Assembly: GCA_019118565.1 (NCBI GenBank)
Contig: DWYR01000009.1
Coordinates: forward strand, 186,001-250,000
DNA length: 64,000 nt
Direction: 5' to 3'
Source of the DNA: Candidatus Alistipes avicola
Lineage (GTDB): Bacteria; Bacteroidota; Bacteroidia; Bacteroidales; Rikenellaceae
The position numbers and the translations under genes are program-made. This document shows positions 8,913-19,276 of this stretch, in pieces (the stretch's first letter is position 1; each line of letters opens with the position of its first letter). Under the pieces are notes generated by a model. The model searched no databases. It saw nothing but the letters and a program-made list of their open reading frames with translations, and was not told the origin of the DNA.

Positions 8913-9860
8913 ATGAACAGAATCAAGGAACTTTTCGGAATCGAATACCCCGTTATCCAGGGGGGAATGGTGTGGTGCAGCGGCTGGCGGCTGGCTTCGG
9001 CCGTGAGCAATGCCGGTGGACTGGGACTTCTCGGTGCAGGATCGATGCACCCGGACACCCTGCGCGAACACATCCGCAAGTGCCGGCAGGCAACCGACCG
9101 TCTGTTCGGTGTAAACGTACCGCTGATGTACCCCGAGATCGAAAAGGTGATGCAGATTCTGGTGGACGAAGGGGTCCGGATCGTCTTCACCTCGGCCGGG
9201 AATCCGAAACTGTGGACCGGACAACTCCAGTCCCACGGCATTAAGGTGGCCCATGTCGTCTCCTCGTCGAAATTCGCCCGCAAGTGCGAAGAGGCAGGAG
9301 TCGATGCAGTGGTAGCCGAAGGATTCGAGGCGGGCGGTCACGACGGCCGCGAGGAGACAACGACACTCTGCCTGATTCCCGCCGTGCGTCGTGCCACCTC
9401 GCTGCCGCTGATTGCGGCCGGCGGTATCGGCACCGGAGCCGGAATGCTGGCTGCCATGACCCTCGGAGCCGAAGGCGTGCAGATCGGAACCCGATTCGCA
9501 CTGGCCGCAGAAAGTTCCGCCCACGAGAACTTCAAACGCCACTGCCTGTCGCTCGAAGAGGGAGAAACGAAGCTGATGCTGAAAAAGGTATCTCCGACCC
9601 GCCTGGCCAAGGGAGCCTTCTTCCAGGCAGTCGAGGAGGCCGAAAACCGGGGGGCCTCGGTCGAGGAGCTGCGCGAGCTGCTGGGACGCGGACGGGCCAA
9701 ACTCGGCATCTTCGAGGGTGATCTCGAGGCAGGAGAACTCGAAATAGGGCAGGTGGCCTCGCTTTTCCGCCAGGAGCAGAGCGTCGCCGAGATCATGAAA
9801 GATATTATGGACGAATACAACCGGCTACTGGCGGAGCGTCCCGAACGACTGTCGCTGTAA
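8913..9860 (+). CDS. Nitronate monooxygenase / FabK-like FMN-dependent reductase
   Basis: PVIQGGMVWCSGWRLASAVSNAGGLGLLGAG, VVAEGFEAGGHDG, PLIAAGGIGTGAGMLAAMTLGAEGVQIGTRF. Confidence 0.88.
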   Translation: MNRIKELFGIEYPVIQGGMVWCSGWRLASAVSNAGGLGLLGAGSMHPDTLREHIRKCRQATDRLFGVNVPLMYPEIEKVMQILVDEGVRIVFTSAGNPKLWTGQLQSHGIKVAHVVSSSKFARKCEEAGVDAVVAEGFEAGGHDGREETTTLCLIPAVRRATSLPLIAAGGIGTGAGMLAAMTLGAEGVQIGTRFALAAESSAHENFKRHCLSLEEGETKLMLKKVSPTRLAKGAFFQAVEEAENRGASVEELRELLGRGRAKLGIFEGDLEAGELEIGQVASLFRQEQSVAEIMKDIMDEYNRLLAERPERLSL

Positions 9861-9872
9861 ACGAACTCGCGT

Positions 9873-11750
9873 ATGATCTGTTACTTGCAAGTAGAGAACC
9901 TGACCAAATCGTTCGGCGATCTGGTCCTTTTCCATGACATCTCCTTCTCCGTAGGCGAGGGGCAGCGAATGGCCCTTATCGGGCGCAACGGGTCGGGAAA
10001 AAGTACGTTGCTCGGCATGCTGGCCGGAGCCGACACGCCCGACAGCGGAACCATTACGACACGACGCGACCTGCGTATCGGCTACCTGGGACAGAGTCCC
10101 TTTTTCCCGAAGGAACTGACGGTTCTCGAGGCCTGCTTCCATACCGATGCGCCGGCACTGAAGGCCATTGCCGCCTATGAACGTGCCGTTACAGAAGGGG
10201 ATGCCGATGCTTTGCAGGAGGCGATGACCCGGATGGACATACTCGGGGCCTGGGATTACGAACAGCGTGCCAAGGAGATTCTCTCACGGCTCAAGATCAA
10301 CGATTTCAGCCGCAAGATCGGGCAGTTGTCGGGAGGGCAGCTCAAACGGGTAGCCCTGGCCAACGTGCTGATCAACGAAACGGACCTGCTGATCCTGGAC
10401 GAGCCGACCAACCATCTGGACACCGACATGACCGAATGGCTCGAGCAGTATCTGACCACGAGCAAAGCCTCGCTGCTGATGGTAACGCATGACCGCTACT
10501 TTCTGGATCGTGTCTGCAACGAGATCCTCGAAATAGACAACCGGGAGGTTACCCTCTACAAAGGGAACTACTCCTATCATATTGAAAAGAAGGAGGAGCG
10601 CGCCGAGGCCGATGCTGCACAGCGTGAAAGCGCCCGCAACCTCTACCGGCGCGAACTGGAGTGGATGCGCCGCCAACCGCAGGCGCGGGCCACGAAGGCC
10701 AAGTCCCGCATCGACTCTTTCTACGAACTGGAGAACCGTCTGCGCAGCACCCGCTCGCAAAGCACCCTGCGTCTGGACGTAAAGGCCACACGCATCGGCA
10801 CGAAGATTTTCGAGATGAAAGAGGTCTGCAAAAGTTTCGGCCAGCTGAAAATCCTCGACCATTTCAACTACAACTTCGCCCGTTACGACAAACTCGGCAT
10901 TGTGGGTGACAACGGCTGTGGCAAGACCACCTTCCTGAAACTGCTCACAGGACTCGAACGCCCGGACAGCGGAACAATCGAAGTGGGCGAGAGTGTACGG
11001 TTCGGCTATTACAGCCAGCAGGGACTCGAATTCGACCCCGAAAAGAAGGTGATCGACATCGTAACCGACATCGCCCACGAGATCCATCTGAGCGACGGTC
11101 GGAAGATGAGTGCCTCGCAATTCCTGCAATATTTTCTCTTTCCGCCCGAAACGCAGTACGGATTCGTATCCCGCCTAAGCGGAGGCGAGCGCAAACGCCT
11201 CTACCTCTGTACGATTCTGATGCATAACCCGAATTTTCTGGTGCTGGACGAGCCTACCAACGACCTGGACATCGTCACGCTCGGCGTACTGGAGGAGTAC
11301 TTGCAGGCATTCAAAGGGTGTGTAATCGTCGTATCGCACGACCGCTATTTCGTGGACAAGGTGGCTGAACACCTGCTGGTCTTCTGCGGCAACGGCGATG
11401 TACGTGAATTTCCGGGGAACTACTCGGAATATATCGAATGGAAGCACGCATACGAGGCGGCCAAACAGGCTGCTGCAGCCCAAGAAAAGAGTAAGTCCGC
11501 ACCGGCGGAGAGCCCCGCACGCAAAAATACGACCCGCAAGCTCACCTTCCAGGAGAAACGGGAATTGGAGGCACTCGACAAGGAGATCCCTGAACTCGAA
11601 AGGGAAAAATCGGAACTGGAGCAGAAACTTGCCTCCGGCACCATGCCTTTCGAAGAGTTGACCACCGCCTCGCAACGCGTCGGAGAGTTAATCGAGCTGA
11701 TCGATCAAAAGAGTATGCGCTGGCTCGAGTTGAGCGAAATCGGGAACTAA
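9873..11750 (+). CDS. ABC-F family ATP-binding protein
   Basis: Two ABC domains (GRNGSGKST/LSGGQLKRVALA; GDNGCGKTT/LSGGERKRLYL), linker, C-terminal coiled coil, no TM segments. Confidence 0.93.
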   Translation: MICYLQVENLTKSFGDLVLFHDISFSVGEGQRMALIGRNGSGKSTLLGMLAGADTPDSGTITTRRDLRIGYLGQSPFFPKELTVLEACFHTDAPALKAIAAYERAVTEGDADALQEAMTRMDILGAWDYEQRAKEILSRLKINDFSRKIGQLSGGQLKRVALANVLINETDLLILDEPTNHLDTDMTEWLEQYLTTSKASLLMVTHDRYFLDRVCNEILEIDNREVTLYKGNYSYHIEKKEERAEADAAQRESARNLYRRELEWMRRQPQARATKAKSRIDSFYELENRLRSTRSQSTLRLDVKATRIGTKIFEMKEVCKSFGQLKILDHFNYNFARYDKLGIVGDNGCGKTTFLKLLTGLERPDSGTIEVGESVRFGYYSQQGLEFDPEKKVIDIVTDIAHEIHLSDGRKMSASQFLQYFLFPPETQYGFVSRLSGGERKRLYLCTILMHNPNFLVLDEPTNDLDIVTLGVLEEYLQAFKGCVIVVSHDRYFVDKVAEHLLVFCGNGDVREFPGNYSEYIEWKHAYEAAKQAAAAQEKSKSAPAESPARKNTTRKLTFQEKRELEALDKEIPELEREKSELEQKLASGTMPFEELTTASQRVGELIELIDQKSMRWLELSEIGN

Positions 11751-11805
11751 GCGGATCCGATTTCGCACAAATCGGCGCAAGGAAACGCCTCAAAAAATAT
11801 CCGGG

Positions 11806-12648
11806 TTATTGATTCTGCTGCCGGAAAACGGTGGGGGATATTCCCGTATGCTTTTTAAAGAAACGCCCCAGATAGGATTGATCCGGGAAGTGCATCTTGT
11901 AGGAGATCTCCTGTACGGGGAGCGTCGTATTCTGTAGCAGGATCTTGATCTCCATGATAACGGCCCGATCGATCAGCTCCTTGGCCGAGATGGAGGCCAT
12001 CTTACGCACGATCGCCGAGAGATAACGCGTCGATATACACAACCGATCGGCATAAAAGGTTACTTCGCGTTGCTCCGTACAGTTCTCATGAACCAGCGAG
12101 ATGAATTTATGGAACAGTTCCTTCTGTCGGTTGGGAGCCGTCGGACTCTGGCTGTTCGCATTTCGCTGAATCTTGTCGTACATCTCCAGCAGAATATTCT
12201 GCAACCGGTTCTTGACAATCGTCCTTCGGAAGATATTATCGTGATCCAAATAGGTGTACATCATGCTCTTGAACCACCCGCAAATTCCATCGGCCACCTT
12301 CTCGTCAACCTGAATAAACGGATTCGATCCCAGATAGCTGAAAAAGGAGGGGCCCAGGCGGAATCCCGCCTCTCCGATCAAATCCGATGCAAACGCCGCA
12401 TAACTGACCCGCAGATCCGAAGAGGCATTCTCAAGCATCAGAGTCATCCCCGGCAGCGTTAAAACGATCGTATTCGGACACAAGATACCGCGTCGTAAAT
12501 TAATCGCCATGTCGGCCGTTCCACTCTCACAAAACAGAACAAGTCCCGCCGCACAACGACGCGGCTGATTGAAGAAGTAGGACAGATCGGACACACCAAT
12601 CACAAAAGGCTCTTTATCAGACAGAACAAACGGACTTACCGAAGTCAT
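11806..12648 (-). CDS. AraC-family transcriptional regulator
   Basis: C-terminal double HTH (CISTRYLSAIVRKMASISAKELIDRAVIMEIKILLQNTTLPVQEISYKMHFPDQSYLGRFFKKHTGISPTVFRQQ). Start set at MTSVSPFVL. Confidence 0.92.
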   Translation of the reverse strand: MTSVSPFVLSDKEPFVIGVSDLSYFFNQPRRCAAGLVLFCESGTADMAINLRRGILCPNTIVLTLPGMTLMLENASSDLRVSYAAFASDLIGEAGFRLGPSFFSYLGSNPFIQVDEKVADGICGWFKSMMYTYLDHDNIFRRTIVKNRLQNILLEMYDKIQRNANSQSPTAPNRQKELFHKFISLVHENCTEQREVTFYADRLCISTRYLSAIVRKMASISAKELIDRAVIMEIKILLQNTTLPVQEISYKMHFPDQSYLGRFFKKHTGISPTVFRQQNQ

Positions 12649-12775
12649 ACAATCTCTTTTTTCTCCAAGAAACGTAAAAAAAACAATCTTAGTATGTCGC
12701 ACAAATATAATTTATTTGTGCCGAAAAGTGACAACATTGTTCTTAAGAAAGAAATTATAAGGTGAAGATTTACGG

Positions 12776-12805
12776 TACTTTTGCATCGAAAAAAGTTTTT
12801 TTCGA
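12776..12805 (+). promoter_or_regulatory. -7 box and palindromic leader element of RND operon
   Basis: tacttttg at 12776-12783, then tcgaaaaaa-gt-ttttttcga (12786-12805) perfect palindrome. Confidence 0.45.
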
Positions 12806-12864
12806 AAAAAATCGGAACGAACGAATAAATAATAAAATAGATATAAATCATCAACATCAAAATT

Positions 12865-14013
12865 ATGAAGCAGAAATTCATCCACGCAGCCCTGATCGGT
12901 GGCTGTATGGCTATTGCCGTATCTTGCGGCAAGGCACCCGCACCGAGCGGTACGGCAGAGTACTCCGTACTCGACATCACCACAACAAGCACGACCCTTC
13001 CGAGCACCCACTCGGCCACCATTCGCGGTCGTCAGGACATTGCCATCTATCCGCAGGTATCGGGAACCATCTCCAAAGTGTGCGTCACCGAGGGAGAGGT
13101 TGTACGCAAGGGGCAGCTGTTGTTCATTATCGACCAGGTTCCCTACAAGGCAGCCCTTCGGACAGCAGAAGCGAACGTAGCATCAGCTAAAGCGAGCGTT
13201 GCAACGGCACAGCTTACCTATGACAGCAAAAAAGAACTTTTCGCCAAAAACGTCATATCGCAATTCGACCTGCAGACGGCCGAGAACAGCCTGCTCACAG
13301 CCAAAGCGACTCTGGCCCAAGCCGAGGCTCAGCGTGTCAACGCGGCCAACAACCTCTCCTATACGGAGGTGAAAAGCCCGTCGAACGGCGTGGTAGGCGT
13401 CCTCCCGTATCGTGTAGGCGCCCTGGTAAGCGCATCGATTCCCCAGCCGCTGACCACCATCTCGGACAACTCGGAGATGTATGTATACTTCTCGCTGACC
13501 GAGAACCAGCTGCTGGACCTCACGCGCCAATTCGGTTCGATGGACAAGGCGATCGCCGCCCTGCCCGACGTACAGCTACAGCTTAACGACGGATCGATGT
13601 ACGACAAACCCGGCCGCATTGAGTCTATCAGCGGTGTCATCGACACCTCGACCGGTACGACACAGCTCCGCGCCGTATTCCCCAACCCGGGTCGTTTGCT
13701 CCACAGCGGAAGTTCGGGCAACGTTCTGCTCCCGCACACTTTCGAAAACGTCGTGATTATTCCGCAGACGGCCACCTTCGAGTTGCAGGACAAGAAGTTC
13801 GTCTACAAAGTGATCGATGGTGTTGCATCGTCGCAACTCATCACCGTATCTGACCAGAGCAACGGTCAGGAGTACATCGTAACCTCAGGCCTCCAGTCGG
13901 GCGATGTGATCGTAACCGAGGGTGTAGGACTCATGCGTGAGGGTACCCCGATCAAGGCCAAAGGCTCCGCAACGGAGGCTCCGGCTGAACAACCCGTAAA
14001 AGAAGAGAAGTAG
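12865..14013 (+). CDS. RND efflux periplasmic adaptor (membrane fusion protein)
   Basis: Lipobox AVSCGK; VSGTISKVCVTEGEVVRKGQLLFIIDQVPYKAAL; AcrA/MexA-like barrel and hairpin motifs. Confidence 0.93.
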   Translation: MKQKFIHAALIGGCMAIAVSCGKAPAPSGTAEYSVLDITTTSTTLPSTHSATIRGRQDIAIYPQVSGTISKVCVTEGEVVRKGQLLFIIDQVPYKAALRTAEANVASAKASVATAQLTYDSKKELFAKNVISQFDLQTAENSLLTAKATLAQAEAQRVNAANNLSYTEVKSPSNGVVGVLPYRVGALVSASIPQPLTTISDNSEMYVYFSLTENQLLDLTRQFGSMDKAIAALPDVQLQLNDGSMYDKPGRIESISGVIDTSTGTTQLRAVFPNPGRLLHSGSSGNVLLPHTFENVVIIPQTATFELQDKKFVYKVIDGVASSQLITVSDQSNGQEYIVTSGLQSGDVIVTEGVGLMREGTPIKAKGSATEAPAEQPVKEEK

Positions 14014-14017
14014 AGAT

Positions 14018-17000
14018 ATGACACTAAAGCATTTTATCGACCGTCCGGTACTGGCGGCGGTCATCTCCATCGTAATCGTCCTGGGCGGTATCATCGGCCT
14101 GGCCACGTTGCCGGTCGAGCAGTATCCGGACATCGCACCTCCGACTGTCATGGTGCGTGCCAGCTACCCGGGCGCCAGTGCCGAGACCATTCAAAAGAGT
14201 GTGATCGTACCGCTTGAGGAGGCTATCAACGGCGTGGAAAACATGATGTACATGAAGTCCGACGCCTCGAACGCCGGTAGTGGCTCCATCACGATCTATT
14301 TCAAACAGGGGACCGATGCCGATATGGCAGCCGTGAACGTACAGAACAAAGTCGCAACGGCTACCGGTTCTCTTCCGGCCGAAGTAACCAAGATCGGTGT
14401 TACCACCATGAAGCGTCAGTCTTCGATGCTGATGGTCTTCACCCTCTATAGCCCGGATAACTCCTACGACGAGACCTTCCTGGCCAACTACATGAACATC
14501 AACATCGAGCCCCAGATCCTTCGTATCCAGGGTGTCGGTGAGTTCGTTGCCCTGGGTGCCGATTACTCACTGCGTATCTGGATGAAGCCCGACGTAATGG
14601 CTCAGTACAAACTGGTTCCGTCCGACATCACCGCCGTATTGGCCGAGCAGAACATCGAGTCGGCTGCCGGTACGCTGGGTGAGAACTCCGACAATGCGTT
14701 CCAGTACACGATGAAATATCGTGGACGTAAGGTTACGCCCGAGGAGTTCGGCGAGATCGTCATCCGCGCTACATCCGACGGACAGGTATTGCGTCTGAAA
14801 GATGTTGCCGACATCGAGCTGGGACAGGAGTCCTATGCTTACCACGGATCGGTAAAGGGTCATCCCGGTGTTGCCGCCATGGTCTTCCAGACGGCAGGAA
14901 CGAACGCAACGCAAACTGTCGAGGAGATCAACGCCCTGCTTGACCAGATCAAACAGGACCTCCCGAAAGGTGTCGAGCTCCAACCGCTGATGAGTGTGAA
15001 CGACTACCTCTACGCGTCAATTCATGAGGTTATCAAAACCCTGATCGAGGCCATTATCCTGGTCGTGCTGGTGGTTTACGTCTTCCTCCAGGATATTCGC
15101 TCGACCTTGATCCCGGCCGTTTCAATCATCGTATCGCTTGTCGGTACATTCGCTTTCCTTTCGTTCGCAGGCTTCTCAATCAACCTGCTGACCCTCTTCG
15201 CATTGGTGCTCGCCATCGGTACGGTGGTCGATGATGCCATCATCGTCGTCGAGGCCGTACAGGCCCGATTCGACGCTGGCTACAAGTCTTCCTATCTGGC
15301 AACGGTGGATGCCATGGGCGGTATTACCTCGGCTATCATCACCTCGACGCTCGTCTTCATGGCCGTGTTTATCCCCGTGTCAATGATGGGCGGTACGTCA
15401 GGTACCTTCTACACCCAGTTCGGTATTACGATGGCCGTCGCCGTAGGTATCTCGGCTATCAACGCCTTGACCCTCTCTCCGGCTCTTTGTGCCCTGTTGC
15501 TGAAACCCTACGTGGATGAAGATGGCAATGTAAAGAACAACTTTGCGGCTCGTTTCCGTAAAGCCTACAACACGGCCTTCAGCGCCGTACTCAAGAAGTA
15601 CCAGCGAGGCGTGATGGTCTTCATCAAGCACAAATGGCTTACCTGGGTGACGCTGGGTCTTTCGATGGTCGCACTCGTACTGCTTATGAACAATACCAAG
15701 ACCGGTTTGGTTCCTGACGAGGACCAGGGTACCATCATGATCAACGTAACGACCGCTCCCGGTAGCTCACTTGCCGAGACAAACAAGGTTATGGTCGAGA
15801 TCGGCAAACGACTGATGGCCATTCCGCAGGTTTACAGTTTCCAGCAGGTAGCCGGTTACGGTATGATCGCCGGACAGGGTAACTCGTACGGTATGTGTAT
15901 CGTCCGTCTGAAAGACTGGTCGGAGCGTCCGAGCAAGGCAGATGCAGTCAAGGCTGTAATCGGCCAGATCTATGCAAGAACGGCCGACATCAAGAACGCC
16001 CAGATCTTTGCCGTTGCACCGCCGATGATCACCGGTTACGGTACGTCGACCGGTTTCGAGATGTATCTACAGGATCGTGCCGGCGGCGACATTACGGATT
16101 TCTACAACATCTATCTGCAATACATCGCCGCGCTTAACCAGCGTCCGGAGATTCAGATGGCCTACTCCTCCTTCAACATCAACTTCCCGCAATATATGGT
16201 GGATATCGATGCTGCGAAGGCAAAACGGGCAGGCGTATCTCCGACCGAAATCCTCTCGACTCTGTCGGGTTACTATGGAGGTCAGTATGTATCGAACATC
16301 AACCGATTCTCGAAGGTATATCGTGTAATGATCCAGGCCGATCCGAAATACCGTCTCGACACCGAATCACTGAACAACTCGTTCGTACGTACAAGCAGCG
16401 GTGAGATGGCTCCGCTGGGACAGTTCGTTCAGCTGACCAAAGTATATGGTCCGGAGGTATTGAGCCGATTCAATATGTATAGCAGTATCGCGGTCAACGG
16501 TACGGTTGCCGAAGGCTACTCGACCGGTGATGCAATTAAAGCTATCGATGAGGTTGCCCAGCAGGTTCTGCCGAAGGGATACGGATACGAGTTTGGCGGT
16601 ATCACCCGTGAGGAGAGCCAGACGACCAACAACTCGGCAATCATCTTCGGTATCTGTCTGATTCTGATTTACCTGATCCTGAGTGCCCTTTACGAGAGCT
16701 TCCTGCTGCCGCTGGCCGTCATCCTGGCCGTACCGTGCGGTCTGTTGGGATCGTTCCTGCTCGTAAAACTCATCGGACAGGAGAACAACATCTACCTGCA
16801 AACGGGTCTTATCATGATCATCGGTCTGTTGTCGAAGACCGCCATCCTGATCACCGAGTACGCCGCCGACCGCCGCAAGTTGGGCATGAGTCTCTCGCAG
16901 GCTGCCTTCTCGGCTGCCAAAGTCCGTCTGCGTCCTATCTTGATGACCGTCCTTACGTGCGTCTTCGGTATGATCCCGCTGGTTATCGCAACAGGTGTGG

Positions 17001-17215
17001 GTGCCAATGGTAACTCGACCCTCGGTTCGGGTGTTGTCGGCGGTATGATCGTCGGAACGCTTGCCCTGTTGTTCCTCGTACCTTCGCTCTTCATCGTCTT
17101 CCAGCACTTGCAGGAGAAGCTCAAGCCGGTGCAGTTCGCCGAGCACAGCGACTGGATGATCGAGGCCGAAATCGAGGATAGCAAAAACATGAAATCGGAC
17201 GAAGCAGAGAAGTAA
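14018..17215 (+). CDS. RND multidrug efflux inner-membrane transporter (AcrB-like, HAE1)
   Basis: 1065 aa; FIDRPVLAAVISIVIVLGGIIGLATLPVEQYPDIAPPTVMVRASYPGA; TM4 GTVVDDAIIVVEAV; GLLSKTAILITEYA. Confidence 0.96.
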   Translation: MTLKHFIDRPVLAAVISIVIVLGGIIGLATLPVEQYPDIAPPTVMVRASYPGASAETIQKSVIVPLEEAINGVENMMYMKSDASNAGSGSITIYFKQGTDADMAAVNVQNKVATATGSLPAEVTKIGVTTMKRQSSMLMVFTLYSPDNSYDETFLANYMNINIEPQILRIQGVGEFVALGADYSLRIWMKPDVMAQYKLVPSDITAVLAEQNIESAAGTLGENSDNAFQYTMKYRGRKVTPEEFGEIVIRATSDGQVLRLKDVADIELGQESYAYHGSVKGHPGVAAMVFQTAGTNATQTVEEINALLDQIKQDLPKGVELQPLMSVNDYLYASIHEVIKTLIEAIILVVLVVYVFLQDIRSTLIPAVSIIVSLVGTFAFLSFAGFSINLLTLFALVLAIGTVVDDAIIVVEAVQARFDAGYKSSYLATVDAMGGITSAIITSTLVFMAVFIPVSMMGGTSGTFYTQFGITMAVAVGISAINALTLSPALCALLLKPYVDEDGNVKNNFAARFRKAYNTAFSAVLKKYQRGVMVFIKHKWLTWVTLGLSMVALVLLMNNTKTGLVPDEDQGTIMINVTTAPGSSLAETNKVMVEIGKRLMAIPQVYSFQQVAGYGMIAGQGNSYGMCIVRLKDWSERPSKADAVKAVIGQIYARTADIKNAQIFAVAPPMITGYGTSTGFEMYLQDRAGGDITDFYNIYLQYIAALNQRPEIQMAYSSFNINFPQYMVDIDAAKAKRAGVSPTEILSTLSGYYGGQYVSNINRFSKVYRVMIQADPKYRLDTESLNNSFVRTSSGEMAPLGQFVQLTKVYGPEVLSRFNMYSSIAVNGTVAEGYSTGDAIKAIDEVAQQVLPKGYGYEFGGITREESQTTNNSAIIFGICLILIYLILSALYESFLLPLAVILAVPCGLLGSFLLVKLIGQENNIYLQTGLIMIIGLLSKTAILITEYAADRRKLGMSLSQAAFSAAKVRLRPILMTVLTCVFGMIPLVIATGVGANGNSTLGSGVVGGMIVGTLALLFLVPSLFIVFQHLQEKLKPVQFAEHSDWMIEAEIEDSKNMKSDEAEK

Positions 17216-17219
17216 AACC

Positions 17220-18611
17220 ATGAAAAAGTTAATCATCATACTGGCCGCAGCCGCCATGACAGGCTGCGGCATCTACAAGCCCTACACGCGTCCCGAGGAG
17301 GTTAAGACCGACGGACTCTACGGCGACATCGAAACCGCCGACACGATGACGCTGGGCAATATTCGCTGGCAGGAGATGTTCACCGACCCCTATCTGCAAA
17401 ACCTGATCGAGGTGGCGTTGGAGAACAACACCGACCTGCAATCGGCCCATTGGCGTGTAATGGAGGCCGAGGCTACGCTGAAATCGGCTCGCCTGGCTTA
17501 TCTGCCTTCGTTCAACTTTGCACCGAACGGTGGAGTCAGCAGTTTTGACAATTCGAAGGCCACATGGACCTACAGCGTTCCGGTCAATGCCAGCTGGGAG
17601 ATCGATATTTTCGGGCGCATGACCAACAACAAGCGTCGTGCAAAGGCTCTCTATGCACAGAGCCAAGAGTATCAGCAGGCCGTACAGACCCAGGTGATCG
17701 CATCGGTTGCCAACCTCTACTACACGCTTCTGATGCTCGATGCCCAATACAATATCTCGCTGGAGACGGCCGAGAAGTGGGAGGAGAGTGTTACGACAAT
17801 GCGCGCGATGATGGATGCCGGTATGACCAACGCTGCCGGTGTCGCACAAACCGAAGCAAACTACTATTCGATCGAAGCCTCGCTGTACGATCTGCGCTAC
17901 CAGATCCGCGAGATTGAGAACACACTGGCAGCCCTGCTGGGAGAGACACCCCGCAGCTACGAACGCGGCCGTCTCGAGGACCAGGTGCTTCCCGAAGAGT
18001 TGATCGTAGGTGTTCCGTTGCAGTTGCTTTCCAACCGTCCGGATGTTAAAAGCGCCGAGTACACACTGGCTCAAGCCCACTATGCAACAGCCGGTGCCCG
18101 CTCAGCCCTCTATCCGTCGCTCAGTTTAAGCGGTCTGGTCGGATGGACCAACAACGGTGGAGCCGTAATTGTCAATCCGGGTAAACTGCTGCTCCAGGCC
18201 GCAGCATCGCTGACTCAGCCGATCTTCAACGCTGGCATGAACCGTGCACAGCTTAAGATCGCCAAGGCACAACAGGAAGAGGCTTTATTGAGCTTCCAGC
18301 AGACGTTGCTCAACGCCGGAGGCGAGGTGAACAACGCCCTAGCCAAGGCTCAGTCAGCTCGTGCCAAAGCCGATTATCAGGCCAAACAGGTTGCATCGCT
18401 CGAAACAGCCGTCGAGAGCACCCAGTTGCTCATGCGTCACGGCAGTACGACCTATCTGGAGGTTTTGACTGCACAACAGTCTCTGCTTTCAGCGCAACTG
18501 ACTCAGGTAAGCAACCGTTTCGACGAGATTCAGGCCATCGTAGATCTCTATCATGCATTGGGTGGAGGTCGTGATATGGAAACCCCTGAAGTTGAAACCG
18601 AGGCAAAATAA
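17220..18611 (+). CDS. RND outer-membrane factor (NodT/OprM-like TolC family lipoprotein)
   Basis: Lipobox MTGCGIY; duplicated outer-membrane efflux repeats; LSNRPDVKSAEYTLAQAHYATAGARSALYPSLSLSG. Confidence 0.94.
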   Translation: MKKLIIILAAAAMTGCGIYKPYTRPEEVKTDGLYGDIETADTMTLGNIRWQEMFTDPYLQNLIEVALENNTDLQSAHWRVMEAEATLKSARLAYLPSFNFAPNGGVSSFDNSKATWTYSVPVNASWEIDIFGRMTNNKRRAKALYAQSQEYQQAVQTQVIASVANLYYTLLMLDAQYNISLETAEKWEESVTTMRAMMDAGMTNAAGVAQTEANYYSIEASLYDLRYQIREIENTLAALLGETPRSYERGRLEDQVLPEELIVGVPLQLLSNRPDVKSAEYTLAQAHYATAGARSALYPSLSLSGLVGWTNNGGAVIVNPGKLLLQAAASLTQPIFNAGMNRAQLKIAKAQQEEALLSFQQTLLNAGGEVNNALAKAQSARAKADYQAKQVASLETAVESTQLLMRHGSTTYLEVLTAQQSLLSAQLTQVSNRFDEIQAIVDLYHALGGGRDMETPEVETEAK

Positions 18612-18620
18612 CAACGCACC

Positions 18621-19211
18621 ATGAAACGCAGAGTAACTCGAGAAGAGATCATCCGCACGACATGGGATCTTATCCTCCGGAACGGCCTTCGGGCCGTCCG
18701 GGTGGACGAGATCGCACAAACGCTGGAGATATCCAAGCGGACGCTCTACGAGCTGTTCAACGACAAAGATGCGTTGGTCGAACAGTGCTGGGACGCTATT
18801 CGGGAGAAACAAAAAGCCCGTATAGCCGACTTTCTGGTCTACAAGCCAGGGGTTTCTCTCGAGCAGACCCAATCGCTGATTAACGAGTTTATTTCCAACC
18901 TCTGCTATATCAGCACCTCCTCGCTGCAAGAACTGCAACGTAAAGAGATCTATGCCGATATTTATGAAAAAGGGCGTAGAATCTGGCTCGATGCTTTCTC
19001 ACAGCTGCTCAACAACTGCATTACGGACGGAACATTATTACCGGAGGTTGATTGCGAGCGTTTCGCCAACCGCATGATGACGATTCTCTACCACATGTAT
19101 CTGGATAATTCGACCCGTCAGGAGATGGAGGCATTCGGATGGGCTTTGTTGCGCGGTGTTGCCACACAGGATGGAATCAAGTGGCTCGACAACAAGCGTC
19201 AGAAATCCTAA
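18621..19211 (+). CDS. TetR/AcrR-family transcriptional regulator
   Basis: N-terminal HTH: TREEIIRTTWDLILRNGLRAVRVDEIAQTLEISKRTLYELFNDKDALVEQ. Confidence 0.9.
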   Translation: MKRRVTREEIIRTTWDLILRNGLRAVRVDEIAQTLEISKRTLYELFNDKDALVEQCWDAIREKQKARIADFLVYKPGVSLEQTQSLINEFISNLCYISTSSLQELQRKEIYADIYEKGRRIWLDAFSQLLNNCITDGTLLPEVDCERFANRMMTILYHMYLDNSTRQEMEAFGWALLRGVATQDGIKWLDNKRQKS

Positions 19212-19227
19212 GGAACTCAAGAGTAAT

Positions 19228-19262
19228 AAAAAAGGATGGCTGAGAAGCCATCCTTTTTTATT
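19228..19262. terminator. Bidirectional terminator between tetR-like gene and FISUMP protein
   Basis: aaaaaaggatggct-gaga-agccatcctttttt. Confidence 0.85.
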
Positions 19263-19276
19263 TTCTGACGTTTTAT

